Shown: in pieces, positions 55,424-64,000 of the stretch
How positions within the stretch are numbered: position 1 is the stretch's first letter
Layout: each line of letters starts with the position of its first letter
NCBI GenBank assembly: GCA_017468395.1
Contig: JAFUIR010000014.1
Coordinates: 62,001-126,000, forward strand
From: Lachnospiraceae bacterium
Lineage (GTDB): Bacteria; Bacillota; Clostridia; Lachnospirales; Lachnospiraceae
DNA length: 64,000 nt
Direction of reading: 5' to 3'
Translations under genes and position numbers: made by a program
Notes under the pieces: model-generated
The model's input: the letters and a program-made list of their open reading frames with translations, nothing else
Databases searched by the model: none
What the model was told of the DNA's origin: nothing

Positions 55424-56821
55424 ATGAAAATTCAAAAGAAAAAAAATAAAAAAATGCTTACTCATGAAAAAATCTATAAAATCATGCAATGGTTACCGGT
55501 GGTGGTGGCATCTGTTTTCTTTTTAATTAACGCATTGAAAGGTAACACTTCTGCCATGATTGCCATCGGAATTTGTTTGGCAGTATTTATAGGGGTTTTT
55601 GTTACTATCAATGTGAAAAAAGTGTCTTTATATAAAAAAGAATATGTGCTTGCCGTAGCATTGCCTACATTGGTGTTTATTATTTCACTTTACAGTGGGG
55701 CATCCTACAGTGACGATTTCCCCTTGTATCTGGCAGTGCTGGCAATGACGGGTATGTTTTTGGAACCCCAATTTACGAAAATGCAGGTTTTGCTGGTAGA
55801 TATTTTTCTGGTGCTTATGTATGTGGTTCATCCGGAAAAATCAGGTGGTCTGTCTCAGTACATATTGTGCGGTGCCTGCTTTACGCTGGCAGCAATTTTG
55901 TTTTATCAGGTTATAAAAAGAGGTCGTGGATTTATCGAAATCAGTCAGGAGCAGGCGAAAGAATCCGAGACACTTTTAACCTCTATCAGAAGTATGGGAC
56001 AGGAATTGCAGGATGATTTTGCGGTTTCTTCCGCCAGAATTGAAACAAGTACAAAAGGGTTACAAAGAGAATCTGCTGCTATTGCACAAGGAGCCGGTTT
56101 AGTTTCTGACAGTTGTAATGTGGTGCAAGGCAAAATTCAGGATACCAAAGAACAGATTTTACAGTTAAACAATGGCGTAAAGCAGTTTGAAATGGCGCTG
56201 GGTGAAAATAAAAATAATATGGAAGCCATGAACCGGCAGGTAGATGCGGTTGGCGAAATCATCAGCCAGTCAGGGGCTGTGTTTAGGGACATGGAAGAGC
56301 AGATGAACCGGGTTGCCGGTATTGCAAAACAGATTAGCGACATCTCTTTTAATTTAACCATCTTGTCTATAAATGCGGCTGTGGAGGCAGCCCGTGCAGG
56401 GGAGGCCGGTGCAGGATTTGAGGTGCTGGCAGCGGAAATGAGGGCTTTATCGGAAAACAGTACCGCCTTTTCCAATCAGGTATCGGATGTGGTAAAGGAA
56501 GTATTGGAAGGTGTGGCAAAAACCTCGGAAAGATTTTCAGGCAGCGAGGAGGCTTTTTCACAGTCTGAAAAGTCTATGTCTGAGTTGGCAAACAGTTTTG
56601 AAAAACTGAATCATCAGTTTGGGGAATTGTATGGAAATATCGAATGTCAAAACCGCAATGTAAGCCAGATTGACTATATTTTTGCGGAACTTAACCAGAA
56701 AGTGGCAGATATGCACAGCAGTTCTTTGGCAAACCAGGATGCGGTAACAGAAATTGCAGATGCCATGACAGTATTTAGCGGCAATGTGGGTGAAATTGTA
56801 AAAAACACCCAGAGCGTTTAA
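55424..56821 (+). CDS. Chemoreceptor with six membrane helices
   Basis: A 465-residue methyl-accepting chemotaxis protein. The N-terminal 170 residues contain about six hydrophobic helices (near 20, 42, 70, 92, 113, 142) and no separate outside sensor, so the membrane part may be the sensor. The cytoplasmic part has the conserved tip [38 protein letters not shown] ribosome site precedes the ATG. The last codons overlap the left arm of the structured repeat copy 3. Confidence 0.88.
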   Translation: MKIQKKKNKKMLTHEKIYKIMQWLPVVVASVFFLINALKGNTSAMIAIGICLAVFIGVFVTINVKKVSLYKKEYVLAVALPTLVFIISLYSGASYSDDFPLYLAVLAMTGMFLEPQFTKMQVLLVDIFLVLMYVVHPEKSGGLSQYILCGACFTLAAILFYQVIKRGRGFIEISQEQAKESETLLTSIRSMGQELQDDFAVSSARIETSTKGLQRESAAIAQGAGLVSDSCNVVQGKIQDTKEQILQLNNGVKQFEMALGENKNNMEAMNRQVDAVGEIISQSGAVFRDMEEQMNRVAGIAKQISDISFNLTILSINAAVEAARAGEAGAGFEVLAAEMRALSENSTAFSNQVSDVVKEVLEGVAKTSERFSGSEEAFSQSEKSMSELANSFEKLNHQFGELYGNIECQNRNVSQIDYIFAELNQKVADMHSSSLANQDAVTEIADAMTVFSGNVGEIVKNTQSV

Positions 56822-56954
56822 TTGAAAAAAACGTAGTGGTACATAAAATAGTGGGGCTACAGATTAAATGATTTGTGAACAATCATTGTAATCTATAGCC
56901 CCACTTTTTAAGTACCGACGTTTTTTTAGGGTCTGTGACAAGAATTTTTACAAT
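56795..56954. repeat. Structured intergenic repeat, copy 3
   Basis: Outer arms ATTGTAAAAA (56795-56804, within the coding end) and TTTTTACAAT (56945-56954). The core hairpin AAAAAAACGT...ACGTTTTTTT (56825-56927) contains GGTAC/GTACC, GTGGGGCTA/TAGCCCCAC, AGATTA/TAATCT and AATGAT/ATCATT pairs. Relation to copies 1 and 2 rests on the arm order and on shared ACGTTTTTT and GTCTG...TTTTTACAATGG stretches; it lacks the 36-base block. Confidence 0.75.
56825..56927 (+). terminator. Terminator formed by the core of repeat copy 3
   Basis: Long nearly perfect stem ending in seven T residues, 3 bases after the chemoreceptor stop. It would also act on the convergent gene, because the left arm has seven A residues, which read as T on the other strand. 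Confidence 0.8.
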
Positions 56955-56976
56955 GGTTATGGAAACATAACTATTA

Positions 56977-58284
56977 TTAACAGCCCATTACTTCGTTAAC
57001 GTTTGCAATAACCTCTTCTTTTTCAAAAGGTTTAGTAATAAATTTCTTCGCACCGCATTTCAATGCTTCGATTAATTTGGATTGCTGACCGGCAGCTGTA
57101 ATCATAATAGCCTTTACAGAAGGATCAATTTCAAGCAACTGCTTTAAGGCTTCAATACCATCCATTTTCGGCATGGTAATATCGAGGGTAACCAAATCTG
57201 CCTTGCGCTGTTTGTAGGCTTCTACCGCCTCTTCGCCGTTGCCGGCTTCTGCGATAACAGAGTATCCTTCTTCTTCCAAAATAGCTTTCAGCATTTTTCT
57301 GGACATCTTGGAATCATCTACAAGGAGAATGGTTCCTTTGGAATCTGCTTTTACGTCATAAACAATGTTTTCCTGGGTTGTATAGGAGAAAGGAGTCTGT
57401 CCCATTTCTACCTGCGCGTTTACTGCGATAACCAAATTGATTTTGCGGTTCTCAATGTAAATGGGAAGCACATAGAAATCACCATTTACAGTCTGGTTTT
57501 TATAGGCAAAAGTAGGTTCCATGTCCAGTTCCATTTCTTTCTGGCTCAGTTCGGTAGCGTATAAACCGCTGTTGATATTGATGAACTCGCAGACTGCATC
57601 AAAAGCATCGTTATCTGCAGCAGTATAAGTTTCACCGGAGAAGTTGCTGGCGATGGTAGCAAAAGCGCCTGCGTCTGTTTCCTCTGCAAGGGCGATGGAA
57701 TAGGTGTCGGCACCTACTGTTTTCTGGCCTGCCAGATAGCAGTAGTCCAGAGATTTTACATGTTGGATTTTTTCAACATAAAAGTCTCTTGTTATGAAGC
57801 GGTTGATGTTTCTCACAACCAGACCTGCCAATTCCGTGACATGATGTTTTGCGGAAAAGGCAAAAATAGGAATAAGAGTGTCCAGTTCATCATTTTTAAG
57901 TGCTGCCATGTCTGTGTCGGAGAAGCCCTTTTCTTTCTGGAAAATGGAAAGAGTTTTGTCCAAAACGGAAGCGGACAACTTCGTACATTCTGACAGGGAT
58001 TCGATAAATTGTATGTAAGGATTTCCCTGTTTCTTTAACAATTCATCAATCTGTGCAGAAGTCAAAAGACCTTTTTCTATGGCAATGTCTCCAAAACGTT
58101 TATCAAACTGCATCTGCAATTTGTTGATGTTCTCTACTTCCTCCTCTGTTAATAAACCTTCCGCAATAGCGATGGTACCCAACTTTACGCGGACGGACAA
58201 CTGTTTTTCAATGGCTGCCTTGTATTCGTCGGGTGTAATAATTGCTTTTTCTACGAGATATTTCCCGAATAATTGACTAAACAT
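56977..58284 (-). CDS. CheX-like and receiver protein with MshEN-like front
   Basis: A 435-residue soluble protein. Residues 1-90 have three repeats of a short motif such as KYLVEKAIITPDEYKAA, resembling the MshEN modules that bind c-di-GMP, although the usual Arg is missing. Residues about 150-310 resemble CheX/CheC phosphatase-type domains (AFATIASNFSGETY). Residues 316-435 form a receiver with D368 as acceptor (VTLDITMP) and K-P in FITKPFEKEE. The ribosome site AGGGAGG is well placed. It likely modulates phosphorylation of a CheY-type protein. The role is inferred. Confidence 0.75.
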   Translation of the reverse strand: MFSQLFGKYLVEKAIITPDEYKAAIEKQLSVRVKLGTIAIAEGLLTEEEVENINKLQMQFDKRFGDIAIEKGLLTSAQIDELLKKQGNPYIQFIESLSECTKLSASVLDKTLSIFQKEKGFSDTDMAALKNDELDTLIPIFAFSAKHHVTELAGLVVRNINRFITRDFYVEKIQHVKSLDYCYLAGQKTVGADTYSIALAEETDAGAFATIASNFSGETYTAADNDAFDAVCEFININSGLYATELSQKEMELDMEPTFAYKNQTVNGDFYVLPIYIENRKINLVIAVNAQVEMGQTPFSYTTQENIVYDVKADSKGTILLVDDSKMSRKMLKAILEEEGYSVIAEAGNGEEAVEAYKQRKADLVTLDITMPKMDGIEALKQLLEIDPSVKAIMITAAGQQSKLIEALKCGAKKFITKPFEKEEVIANVNEVMGC

Positions 58285-58389
58285 ATAGTGTTCCCTCCCT
58301 AATATTTTCTATTATTATACAATATTGTTCAACAAAATACCACTAATAAAAAAGAAATAATTTAAAGTATATTAATAATTGATAAGTTG

Positions 58390-58398
58390 TGCTATAAT
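58390..58398 (+). promoter_or_regulatory. Extended -10 promoter of the hydrogenase operon
   Basis: TGC followed by TATAAT (58393-58398) about 70 bases before the flavoprotein start. No clear -35 box is present at the right distance; the extended -10 element compensates. Confidence 0.5.
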
Positions 58399-58470
58399 TA
58401 TTCAGGTATCGTTTGCACCAAGAAGATAAAAAAGCAACGATCAGGCAAAGGAAAGGCGGATTATCTGTTT

Positions 58471-60306
58471 ATGAGCAGACTAAGCATTGTTACAAAAGAT
58501 AAAGCACAGATTACGGTAGAAGCATTGTATAAAGATTTGGAAAGGCGAATCGTGGCAAGTCCGCCCGGGTTGTGTCCGGTGGAATTAACCGGTGCTTTTA
58601 TCAGAATGTGCATGGCACAGACCTGCGGAAAATGTGTACCATGCCGTGTGGGATTAAAGCAGTTGGCAAGACTATTGGATGATGTACTGGATGGAAATGC
58701 CACTATGGAAACCATAGATGTGATTGAATCCACGGCAGAGAGTATTTATTTATCTGCGGATTGTGCTATCGGATATGAAGCCGCAGCTATGGTATTAAAA
58801 GGTCTGGAGGGCTACAGGGAAGATTTCGTGGAGCATATTTTGCATGGCCGTTGTATTTGTAACAGTAATCAAAATATACCCTGTGTGGCATTGTGCCCTG
58901 CAGGAGTGGATATCCCCGGTTATATTGCCCTTGTAAAAGAAAAGAAATATGCTGATGCAGTCCGGTTAATCCGTAAAGATAATCCCATGCCGGTAGTATG
59001 TGCACTGATTTGTGAGCATCCTTGTGAAAACAGATGTAAGAGAGGTATGGTAGATTATCCTATTAATATCAGAGGTTTAAAGAAAGTTGCCATAGATAAT
59101 GCCGGAGAAGTTCCCATTCCCGAACGCGCCCCGGATACAGGTAAAAAAGTTGCTATTGTCGGCGGCGGACCGGGTGGTTTGAGTGCGGCATATTATTTGT
59201 CGCTTATGGGACACAGTGTTACGATTTACGAACAGAGAAAGAAACTGGGAGGCATGCTTCGCTACGGAATACCCAACTACCGCCTGCCCAGAGAAAGACT
59301 GGACGCTGATATCAATGCTATTTTGTCGGCGGGAATTGAAGTACATACAGAAGTTTCTATAGGTAAAGATATTTCCATGAAAGAACTTCGCAAGCAGTAT
59401 AATGCAGTTTATATTGCAATTGGTGCGCATACTGACAAAAAAATCGGATTACCCGGTGAAGAAAATGCAAAAGGCATTATTTCTGCGGTGGAAATGTTAA
59501 GAGGCATCGGCGATGATGAGATGCCCGATTACAGCGGAAAAAATGTAGTGGTAATCGGCGGCGGAAACGTAGCCATGGACGTGGCAAGAAGTTCTGTCAG
59601 ACTGGGAGCAGATACCGTAACGGTTGTTTATAGAAGAACCAAGGGCGATATGACGGCTCTTGCAGATGAAATTGAAGGTGCTATTGCGGAAGGTTGCGAA
59701 ATTGCGGAACTTATGGCACCGGTGGGCATTGAAATGGATGAAAATAAGAATGTTACGCATCTTGTGGTACAACCCCAGATGATAAGTTCCATCAAAGATG
59801 ACCGCCCTTCCGTTAGGAAAGCAGATACTGCGGAAAAGAAAATCCCCTGTGATTTGATTGTAGTTGCAATCGGTCAGGGCATTGAGTCAAAATCCTTTGA
59901 AGATTTCGGTATTCCCGTAAAACGGGGAGCCATTGAAGCGCTGGATTCCAATGAAATCAAAAATGTCAAAGGAATTTTTGCGGGAGGAGACTGTGTAACC
60001 GGTCCGGCTACCGTTATAAGAGCCATTGCGGCAGGTAAAGTGGCTGCGGCAAACATTGACGAATATTTGGGATACCATCATGAAATTAAATGTGATGTGG
60101 AAATTCCGAGTGTCACTTTTGAGTTTGGCGGAAAATATGGCAGGATTGCGATTCCCGAGAGAGAAGCAAGCGAGCGCAAGAAAGATTTTGAACCTATTGA
60201 ACTGGGCATGAGTTGTGAAGAGAGTTGCCAGGAGGCTGGAAGATGCCTCAGATGCGATCATTTCGGCTATGCTTCATTTAGGGGAGGTAGAACTGAAAAA
60301 TGGTAA
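58471..60306 (+). CDS. Flavoprotein with NuoF tail and GltD-like oxidoreductase
   Basis: A 611-residue fusion. Residues about 40-100 match the C-terminal [4Fe-4S] domain of NuoF/HydB (CGKCVPC with a fourth Cys near 98). The FMN/NADH domain of NuoF is absent. From about 120 it is GltD/NfnB-like: an N-terminal iron-sulfur part (CVALCPAGVDIPG; CALICEHPCENRC), an FAD site (VAIVGGGPGGLSAAYYL near 228) and an NAD(P)H site (VVVIGGGNVAMDVARSS near 360). It overlaps hydA by 7 bases, so it likely passes electrons between NAD(P)H and hydrogenase. The ATG at 58471 follows GGAAAGGCGG. Confidence 0.85.
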   Translation: MSRLSIVTKDKAQITVEALYKDLERRIVASPPGLCPVELTGAFIRMCMAQTCGKCVPCRVGLKQLARLLDDVLDGNATMETIDVIESTAESIYLSADCAIGYEAAAMVLKGLEGYREDFVEHILHGRCICNSNQNIPCVALCPAGVDIPGYIALVKEKKYADAVRLIRKDNPMPVVCALICEHPCENRCKRGMVDYPINIRGLKKVAIDNAGEVPIPERAPDTGKKVAIVGGGPGGLSAAYYLSLMGHSVTIYEQRKKLGGMLRYGIPNYRLPRERLDADINAILSAGIEVHTEVSIGKDISMKELRKQYNAVYIAIGAHTDKKIGLPGEENAKGIISAVEMLRGIGDDEMPDYSGKNVVVIGGGNVAMDVARSSVRLGADTVTVVYRRTKGDMTALADEIEGAIAEGCEIAELMAPVGIEMDENKNVTHLVVQPQMISSIKDDRPSVRKADTAEKKIPCDLIVVAIGQGIESKSFEDFGIPVKRGAIEALDSNEIKNVKGIFAGGDCVTGPATVIRAIAAGKVAAANIDEYLGYHHEIKCDVEIPSVTFEFGGKYGRIAIPEREASERKKDFEPIELGMSCEESCQEAGRCLRCDHFGYASFRGGRTEKW

Positions 60307-62033
60307 ATATTACAATTAATAACTGTAAATTGCAGGTGGAAGAGGGAACTACAATTCTGGAGGCGGCAAGAGGAGCCGGCATTGAAATTCCTACTTTGTG
60401 TTATTTAAAAGAAATTAACGAAATCGGTGCATGCCGCGTCTGTGTAGTGGAAGTGGAAGGTACGGATAAACTGGTAACGGCCTGCAACAATAAAGTGCAG
60501 GAGGGAATGGTGGTACATACCCATTCCGGTAAAGTCAGGAAAGTGCGCAAGGCCAATGTAAAGTTAATCCTGTCCCAGCATGATTTCAGATGTGCCAGCT
60601 GTATCAGAAGCGGTAATTGTTCGTTGCAGAAAATTGCAAATGAATTGAATATTAGTGAAGTACCTTACCATATGGAACCGGAAAAAGCAATTGAAAATAA
60701 GAAGTTCCCATTGATCAGAAATGCCGAAAAATGCATTAAGTGTATGAGATGTGTCCAGATTTGTGATAAAGTTCAGGATATGCACATTTGGGACATTAAA
60801 AATACCGGTGTAAGAACTACCATAGGGGTATGTAACGGAAAAACTTTGGAAGAATCGGATTGTACCTTGTGCGGACAATGTCTGGTAAACTGCCCCGTAG
60901 GTGCCTTGCGAGAGCGTGACGATGTAGGAAAAGCACTGGATGCTGTAGAGGATAAAGATATCATAACCGTAGTGCAGATTGCACCTGCCATTAGAGCGGC
61001 ATGGGGCGAGGCTATGGGAATGGACCGTGACAAAGCAACTATTAATAAACTGGCAGATGCGTTAAAGAAAATCGGATTTGATTATGTGTTTGATACCTGC
61101 TTTGCGGCAGATTTGACAATTATGGAGGAAGGAAGCGAATTTCTGGAAAGATTGCCGGAGATTAAAGAAAGCAGATTGCCAATGTTTACTTCCTGTTGTC
61201 CGGGCTGGGTGAGATTTGTAAAAAGCCAGTATCCCCATATGGTAAAAAGGCTGTCTACGGCAAAATCACCGCAGCAGATGTTTGGCGCCATTACCAAATC
61301 TTACTATGCGAAACTGCTTAACGTAGACCCGTCCAAAATTTTCTGTGTGTCGATTATGCCTTGTATTTCGAAAAAGCAGGAATGTGACCTTCCGAATATT
61401 AATGCTACGGAAGGTCAGAAGGATGTAGACGTGGTTTTGACAACCAGGGAACTGACCAGAATGTTAAGGGCCTACCATATTAAGCCCGAGGCTTTAACGG
61501 ATGTGGAATTAGACAGACCCTTAGGAAAATATACCGGTGCGGGTGTTATTTTTGGCGCAACCGGAGGCGTGATGGAAGCGGCGCTCCGCTCCGCATACTA
61601 TCTGGTAAGTAAACAGAATCCGCCTGCGGATGCCTTCAAAAATATCCGTGGCAGGGAAGGCTGGAAAGAAGCGGAATTTGACATTAACGGTACGGAGATT
61701 AAAGTTGCAGTGGTAAGCGGACTTGGTAACACCAGAAAACTTATGGAAGCAATTTGCAAAGGTGAGGCAGTATATGACTTTGTAGAAGTGATGTCCTGCC
61801 CCGGCGGCTGTATAAACGGTGGCGGTCAGCCCATTCATGACGGTTGCGACATGGTAGAAGACAGAACGGAAGTTTTGTATGGTCTGGATGAGATAAATGA
61901 ACTGCGATTCTCTCATGAAAATCCCGCTGTCCTTGAATGTTATGAATCTTTCTTAGGAAAGCCCTTATCACATGTTTCGCACAAATTACTGCATACGGAG
62001 CATGAGACAAAAGAACAATTTGAAACTGTTTAA
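60300..62033 (+). CDS. hydA: [FeFe] hydrogenase, group A catalytic subunit
   Basis: A 577-residue iron-only hydrogenase that makes or uses H2. Ahead of the active site are a [2Fe-2S] domain (C34, C45, C48, C62), a His-Cys3 [4Fe-4S] site (HDFRCASCIRSGNC) and a two-cluster ferredoxin domain (CIKCMRC, CTLCGQC). The H-cluster motifs are intact: TSCCPGW with C299 and C300, MPCISKKQE with C355, and EVMSCPGGCINGGG with C500. The maturation genes hydEFG are not in the window. The ATG overlaps the end of the flavoprotein gene by 7 bases. Confidence 0.95.
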   Translation: MVNITINNCKLQVEEGTTILEAARGAGIEIPTLCYLKEINEIGACRVCVVEVEGTDKLVTACNNKVQEGMVVHTHSGKVRKVRKANVKLILSQHDFRCASCIRSGNCSLQKIANELNISEVPYHMEPEKAIENKKFPLIRNAEKCIKCMRCVQICDKVQDMHIWDIKNTGVRTTIGVCNGKTLEESDCTLCGQCLVNCPVGALRERDDVGKALDAVEDKDIITVVQIAPAIRAAWGEAMGMDRDKATINKLADALKKIGFDYVFDTCFAADLTIMEEGSEFLERLPEIKESRLPMFTSCCPGWVRFVKSQYPHMVKRLSTAKSPQQMFGAITKSYYAKLLNVDPSKIFCVSIMPCISKKQECDLPNINATEGQKDVDVVLTTRELTRMLRAYHIKPEALTDVELDRPLGKYTGAGVIFGATGGVMEAALRSAYYLVSKQNPPADAFKNIRGREGWKEAEFDINGTEIKVAVVSGLGNTRKLMEAICKGEAVYDFVEVMSCPGGCINGGGQPIHDGCDMVEDRTEVLYGLDEINELRFSHENPAVLECYESFLGKPLSHVSHKLLHTEHETKEQFETV

Positions 62034-62058
62034 CTAACGGAAGATGGGGAAGATAAGT

Positions 62059-64000
62059 ATGGGTAAACAAAAGACAAAAATAATGAAACGGGTACAGTGC
62101 ATATTGGGCTTTATGATGGTAGGTGCATTTCTGTTCTTTGTGTTTGGGGAAATCTGCCTGCCGCCTGAAAATGGCTGGGAAGAGAGTACCTTTCATGTGT
62201 TCGATGTACCGTGGGAGCAGGTGCTTGCAGACGGAAGCAAAGTAGCGGTTACTGTTCCGGGAGAATGTGAAACGAAGCAGGGAGAGTGGGTAACCATTGA
62301 AACTATGCTTTCTGCGCAGCAGGAGGAAACCTGGGTTTGTGTCCGCAGTATGCAGCAGGATATGAAGATTTACGTAGGCGAAGAACTGCGCAAAGAATAT
62401 TCCACCCTGAAAACGCAGCCCTTTGGAAAAACAAGTACCATGACCTATGTGTTTTTTCCGCTCTATGAAGGGGACGGAGGCGAAACTCTTCGCATAGAGT
62501 TTATAAGTGATTCCTCTTATTCAGGTTATGTAAGCGAAATGTATGCAGGGGATATGTATGATATATCAAAGCATTTTTATTCCCTGTATGCCCCTTCTGC
62601 GATTGTAGCAGCCCTGATGGTTCTGGTGGCAGTGATTGTTATCTTGGGTAGTATGTTTGTACAATTTTTCTACAAGAGGGATGTGGAACTGTTGTATCTT
62701 GGAATTGCCATTTTGATTGCAGCTACATGGCTTCTTATGGAATCAAAACTACGTCAGTTTGTATTGCCTAACAGTTCGGTGGCTATGCTGATGGGATTTT
62801 TGATGATTGCCATACTTCCTTACCCTTTTATGTCATACATCAATAACATACAAAAGAACCGTTATCAGGGCGAGTATTTGGTAATCGGTATCGGCTCCAT
62901 AGTTAATATTGCGGTTGTGGTAAGTTTACAGGTGCTGAATATCAAGGATTTCTTTGAGACCATGGCATTTTCCCATATTATGATTCTGGCGCTGATTGCC
63001 ACCATGGCGGTTACTATTGTGCTGGACGTTATAAAAGGCTATGTAAGAGACTACCGTGAAGTTGCAATCGGATTTGCGGCGCTGATGTTTGCGGGTGTGT
63101 GTGAAATCGGTTTGACTTATATCGTAGATGCACAACTTAATGGTATTGCGCTTTGCATAGGTCTTGTAATATTGCTGATGGCAGCAGGCTTAAAAACAAT
63201 CCGTGATATGTTTAACATCGAAAAAGAAAAGCAGATTGCCATTGCTGCCAGTGAATCCAAGGCACAATTTCTGGCAAATATGTCCCATGAAATCCGTACT
63301 CCCATCAATACGGTAATTGGTATGAATGAGATGATTTTGCGGGAAAATAAAGACGATACCATAGAAGAATATGCGTACAATATAAAAAGTGCCAGTCAGA
63401 TGCTGCTGAGCCTGATTAATGATGTTTTGGATTTTTCCAAAATCGAAGCGGGCAAACTTCAGATTGTGGAAAACGATTATTATCTTGCATCTATGCTGAA
63501 TGATGTAATACTGGGAACCCAAACCCGTGCGAAACAGAAAAATTTGGAAGTGAAACTGGAAATTGACGAGACTATGCCGGCTATGCTCCGGGGAGATGAA
63601 ATCCGAATTAAGCAGATTTTGAACAATCTTTTATCCAACGCCGTAAAGTATACGGAAAAGGGAAGCGTGTCCTTTAGCGCCAAAGGGTTACGGGAAGAAA
63701 ACAGTTTTTCTTTGGTACTTTCTGTTGAAGATACCGGTATGGGAATTAAGAAAGAAGATATGGACAATCTTTTTGCCAGTTTCCAACGTCTGGAATTGGC
63801 TAAGAACCGCTACATAGAAGGTACGGGGCTGGGGCTGAATATTACCAAGCGCTTAGTGGATATTATGAAGGGTAGCATTGAGGTAAAGAGTGAGTATGGA
63901 AGCGGAAGCTGCTTTACGGTCATACTTCCCCAGCAGATTGTGGATGATAGTGCCATGGGAAAAGTCGGTCAGAGACGTAAGCCAAAGGATGCCGTGGTAC
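62059..64000 (+). CDS. Membrane sensor histidine kinase (3' end cut by window)
   Basis: An open frame of at least 647 codons that runs off the window. After an N-terminal membrane helix (about 9-28) comes an outside domain of about 150 residues, then seven or eight helices (about 180-375), a layout like 7TMR-DISM receptors. The kinase core has His410 (NMSHEIRTPINTVIGM) and an ATPase domain with DTGMGI and GTGLGLNIT. A receiver would be expected downstream, as in the two related hybrid kinases near the start of the window. It starts 26 bases after hydA. Confidence 0.9.
   Translation, partial: MGKQKTKIMKRVQCILGFMMVGAFLFFVFGEICLPPENGWEESTFHVFDVPWEQVLADGSKVAVTVPGECETKQGEWVTIETMLSAQQEETWVCVRSMQQDMKIYVGEELRKEYSTLKTQPFGKTSTMTYVFFPLYEGDGGETLRIEFISDSSYSGYVSEMYAGDMYDISKHFYSLYAPSAIVAALMVLVAVIVILGSMFVQFFYKRDVELLYLGIAILIAATWLLMESKLRQFVLPNSSVAMLMGFLMIAILPYPFMSYINNIQKNRYQGEYLVIGIGSIVNIAVVVSLQVLNIKDFFETMAFSHIMILALIATMAVTIVLDVIKGYVRDYREVAIGFAALMFAGVCEIGLTYIVDAQLNGIALCIGLVILLMAAGLKTIRDMFNIEKEKQIAIAASESKAQFLANMSHEIRTPINTVIGMNEMILRENKDDTIEEYAYNIKSASQMLLSLINDVLDFSKIEAGKLQIVENDYYLASMLNDVILGTQTRAKQKNLEVKLEIDETMPAMLRGDEIRIKQILNNLLSNAVKYTEKGSVSFSAKGLREENSFSLVLSVEDTGMGIKKEDMDNLFASFQRLELAKNRYIEGTGLGLNITKRLVDIMKGSIEVKSEYGSGSCFTVILPQQIVDDSAMGKVGQRRKPKDAVV

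Noticed and set aside
58303-58345. A possible promoter for the CheX-receiver gene (TATAAT-like on the minus strand) with a TTGTT/AACAA palindrome
   Set aside because: No acceptable -35 at the right distance, and the palindrome is short and AT-rich; not strong enough to list.
1-64000. CRISPR arrays, tRNA or rRNA genes, transposases, phage genes
   Set aside because: Looked for regularly spaced repeats, cloverleaf arms and typical proteins; none was found in this window.

Overview
The window looks like chromosomal DNA from a strictly anaerobic, motile or chemosensory Firmicute of the class Clostridia, most likely family Lachnospiraceae. Evidence for this: consensus AGGAGG ribosome sites and TTGACA/TATAAT promoters, a moderate base composition, the housekeeping order dgt - dnaG - rpoD - trmK, a group A [FeFe] hydrogenase, and many hybrid histidine kinases and chemoreceptors. 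I see no phage, insertion sequence, CRISPR array, rRNA or tRNA. Species cannot be named from the sequence alone.

Layout. 1-12.2 kb: a chemotaxis/signalling operon (stand-alone response regulator, CheA, CheW, a chemoreceptor with almost no outside sensor), then two membrane hybrid kinases. The second kinase is fused to a complete DegV (fatty-acid-binding) domain and is followed by an acyltransferase/condensation-like protein and a zinc-ribbon membrane protein. 12.2-15.7 kb (minus strand): a GntR/YtrA-type repressor - ABC ATPase - ABC permease operon with a perfect operator palindrome. 16-24.7 kb: dgt, dnaG, rpoD, trmK, a TGS-domain nucleoside kinase and a large chemoreceptor. 24.7-25.1 kb: the RNase P RNA gene with its promoter. 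25.2-29.8 kb: a lipoprotein serine protease, two G3E/CobW metal GTPases (one with about 55 histidines in about 105 residues), a ZIP transporter and YlmH. 29.8-31.8 kb (minus): pyrB-pyrI and a nitroreductase. 32-35.8 kb: a PH-domain protein, a leucine-rich-repeat lipoprotein, a MATE exporter and a convergent CmpB-like membrane protein. 35.8-40.1 kb: a folate operon (folC, folE, an HD hydrolase, folP, a folB-folK fusion). 40.2-43.1 kb: an NhaC antiporter and a PilZ protein. 43.1-48.1 kb: a zinc-ribbon membrane protein and a three-gene ABC-2 transporter. 48.1-52.6 kb: a complete sugar-type ABC importer. 52.7-55.2 kb: an OB-fold lipoprotein and a convergent Nudix/DUF2971 pair. 55.4-58.3 kb: a six-helix chemoreceptor and a convergent CheX-receiver protein. 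58.4-62 kb: a flavoprotein plus [FeFe] hydrogenase operon. 62 kb to the end: a hybrid-type histidine kinase cut by the window edge.

The strongest unexplained signal is a family of long nested inverted repeats in three intergenic gaps (38238-38436, 53486-53739, about 56795-56954). The first two share a 36-base block with 33 identities and all three share related arm sequences, so they look like copies of one small non-coding mobile or structured element. Other points of interest are the kinase-receiver-DegV fusion, the hydrogenase partner that keeps only the iron-sulfur tail of NuoF, and the HD hydrolase that may fill a missing folate step. Many genes here handle signals (chemoreceptors, CheA/CheW, hybrid kinases, PilZ, receiver proteins), suggesting a cell that invests heavily in sensing. 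Several start codons were moved downstream from the longest open frame because a good ribosome site points to an internal start; these are noted gene by gene.
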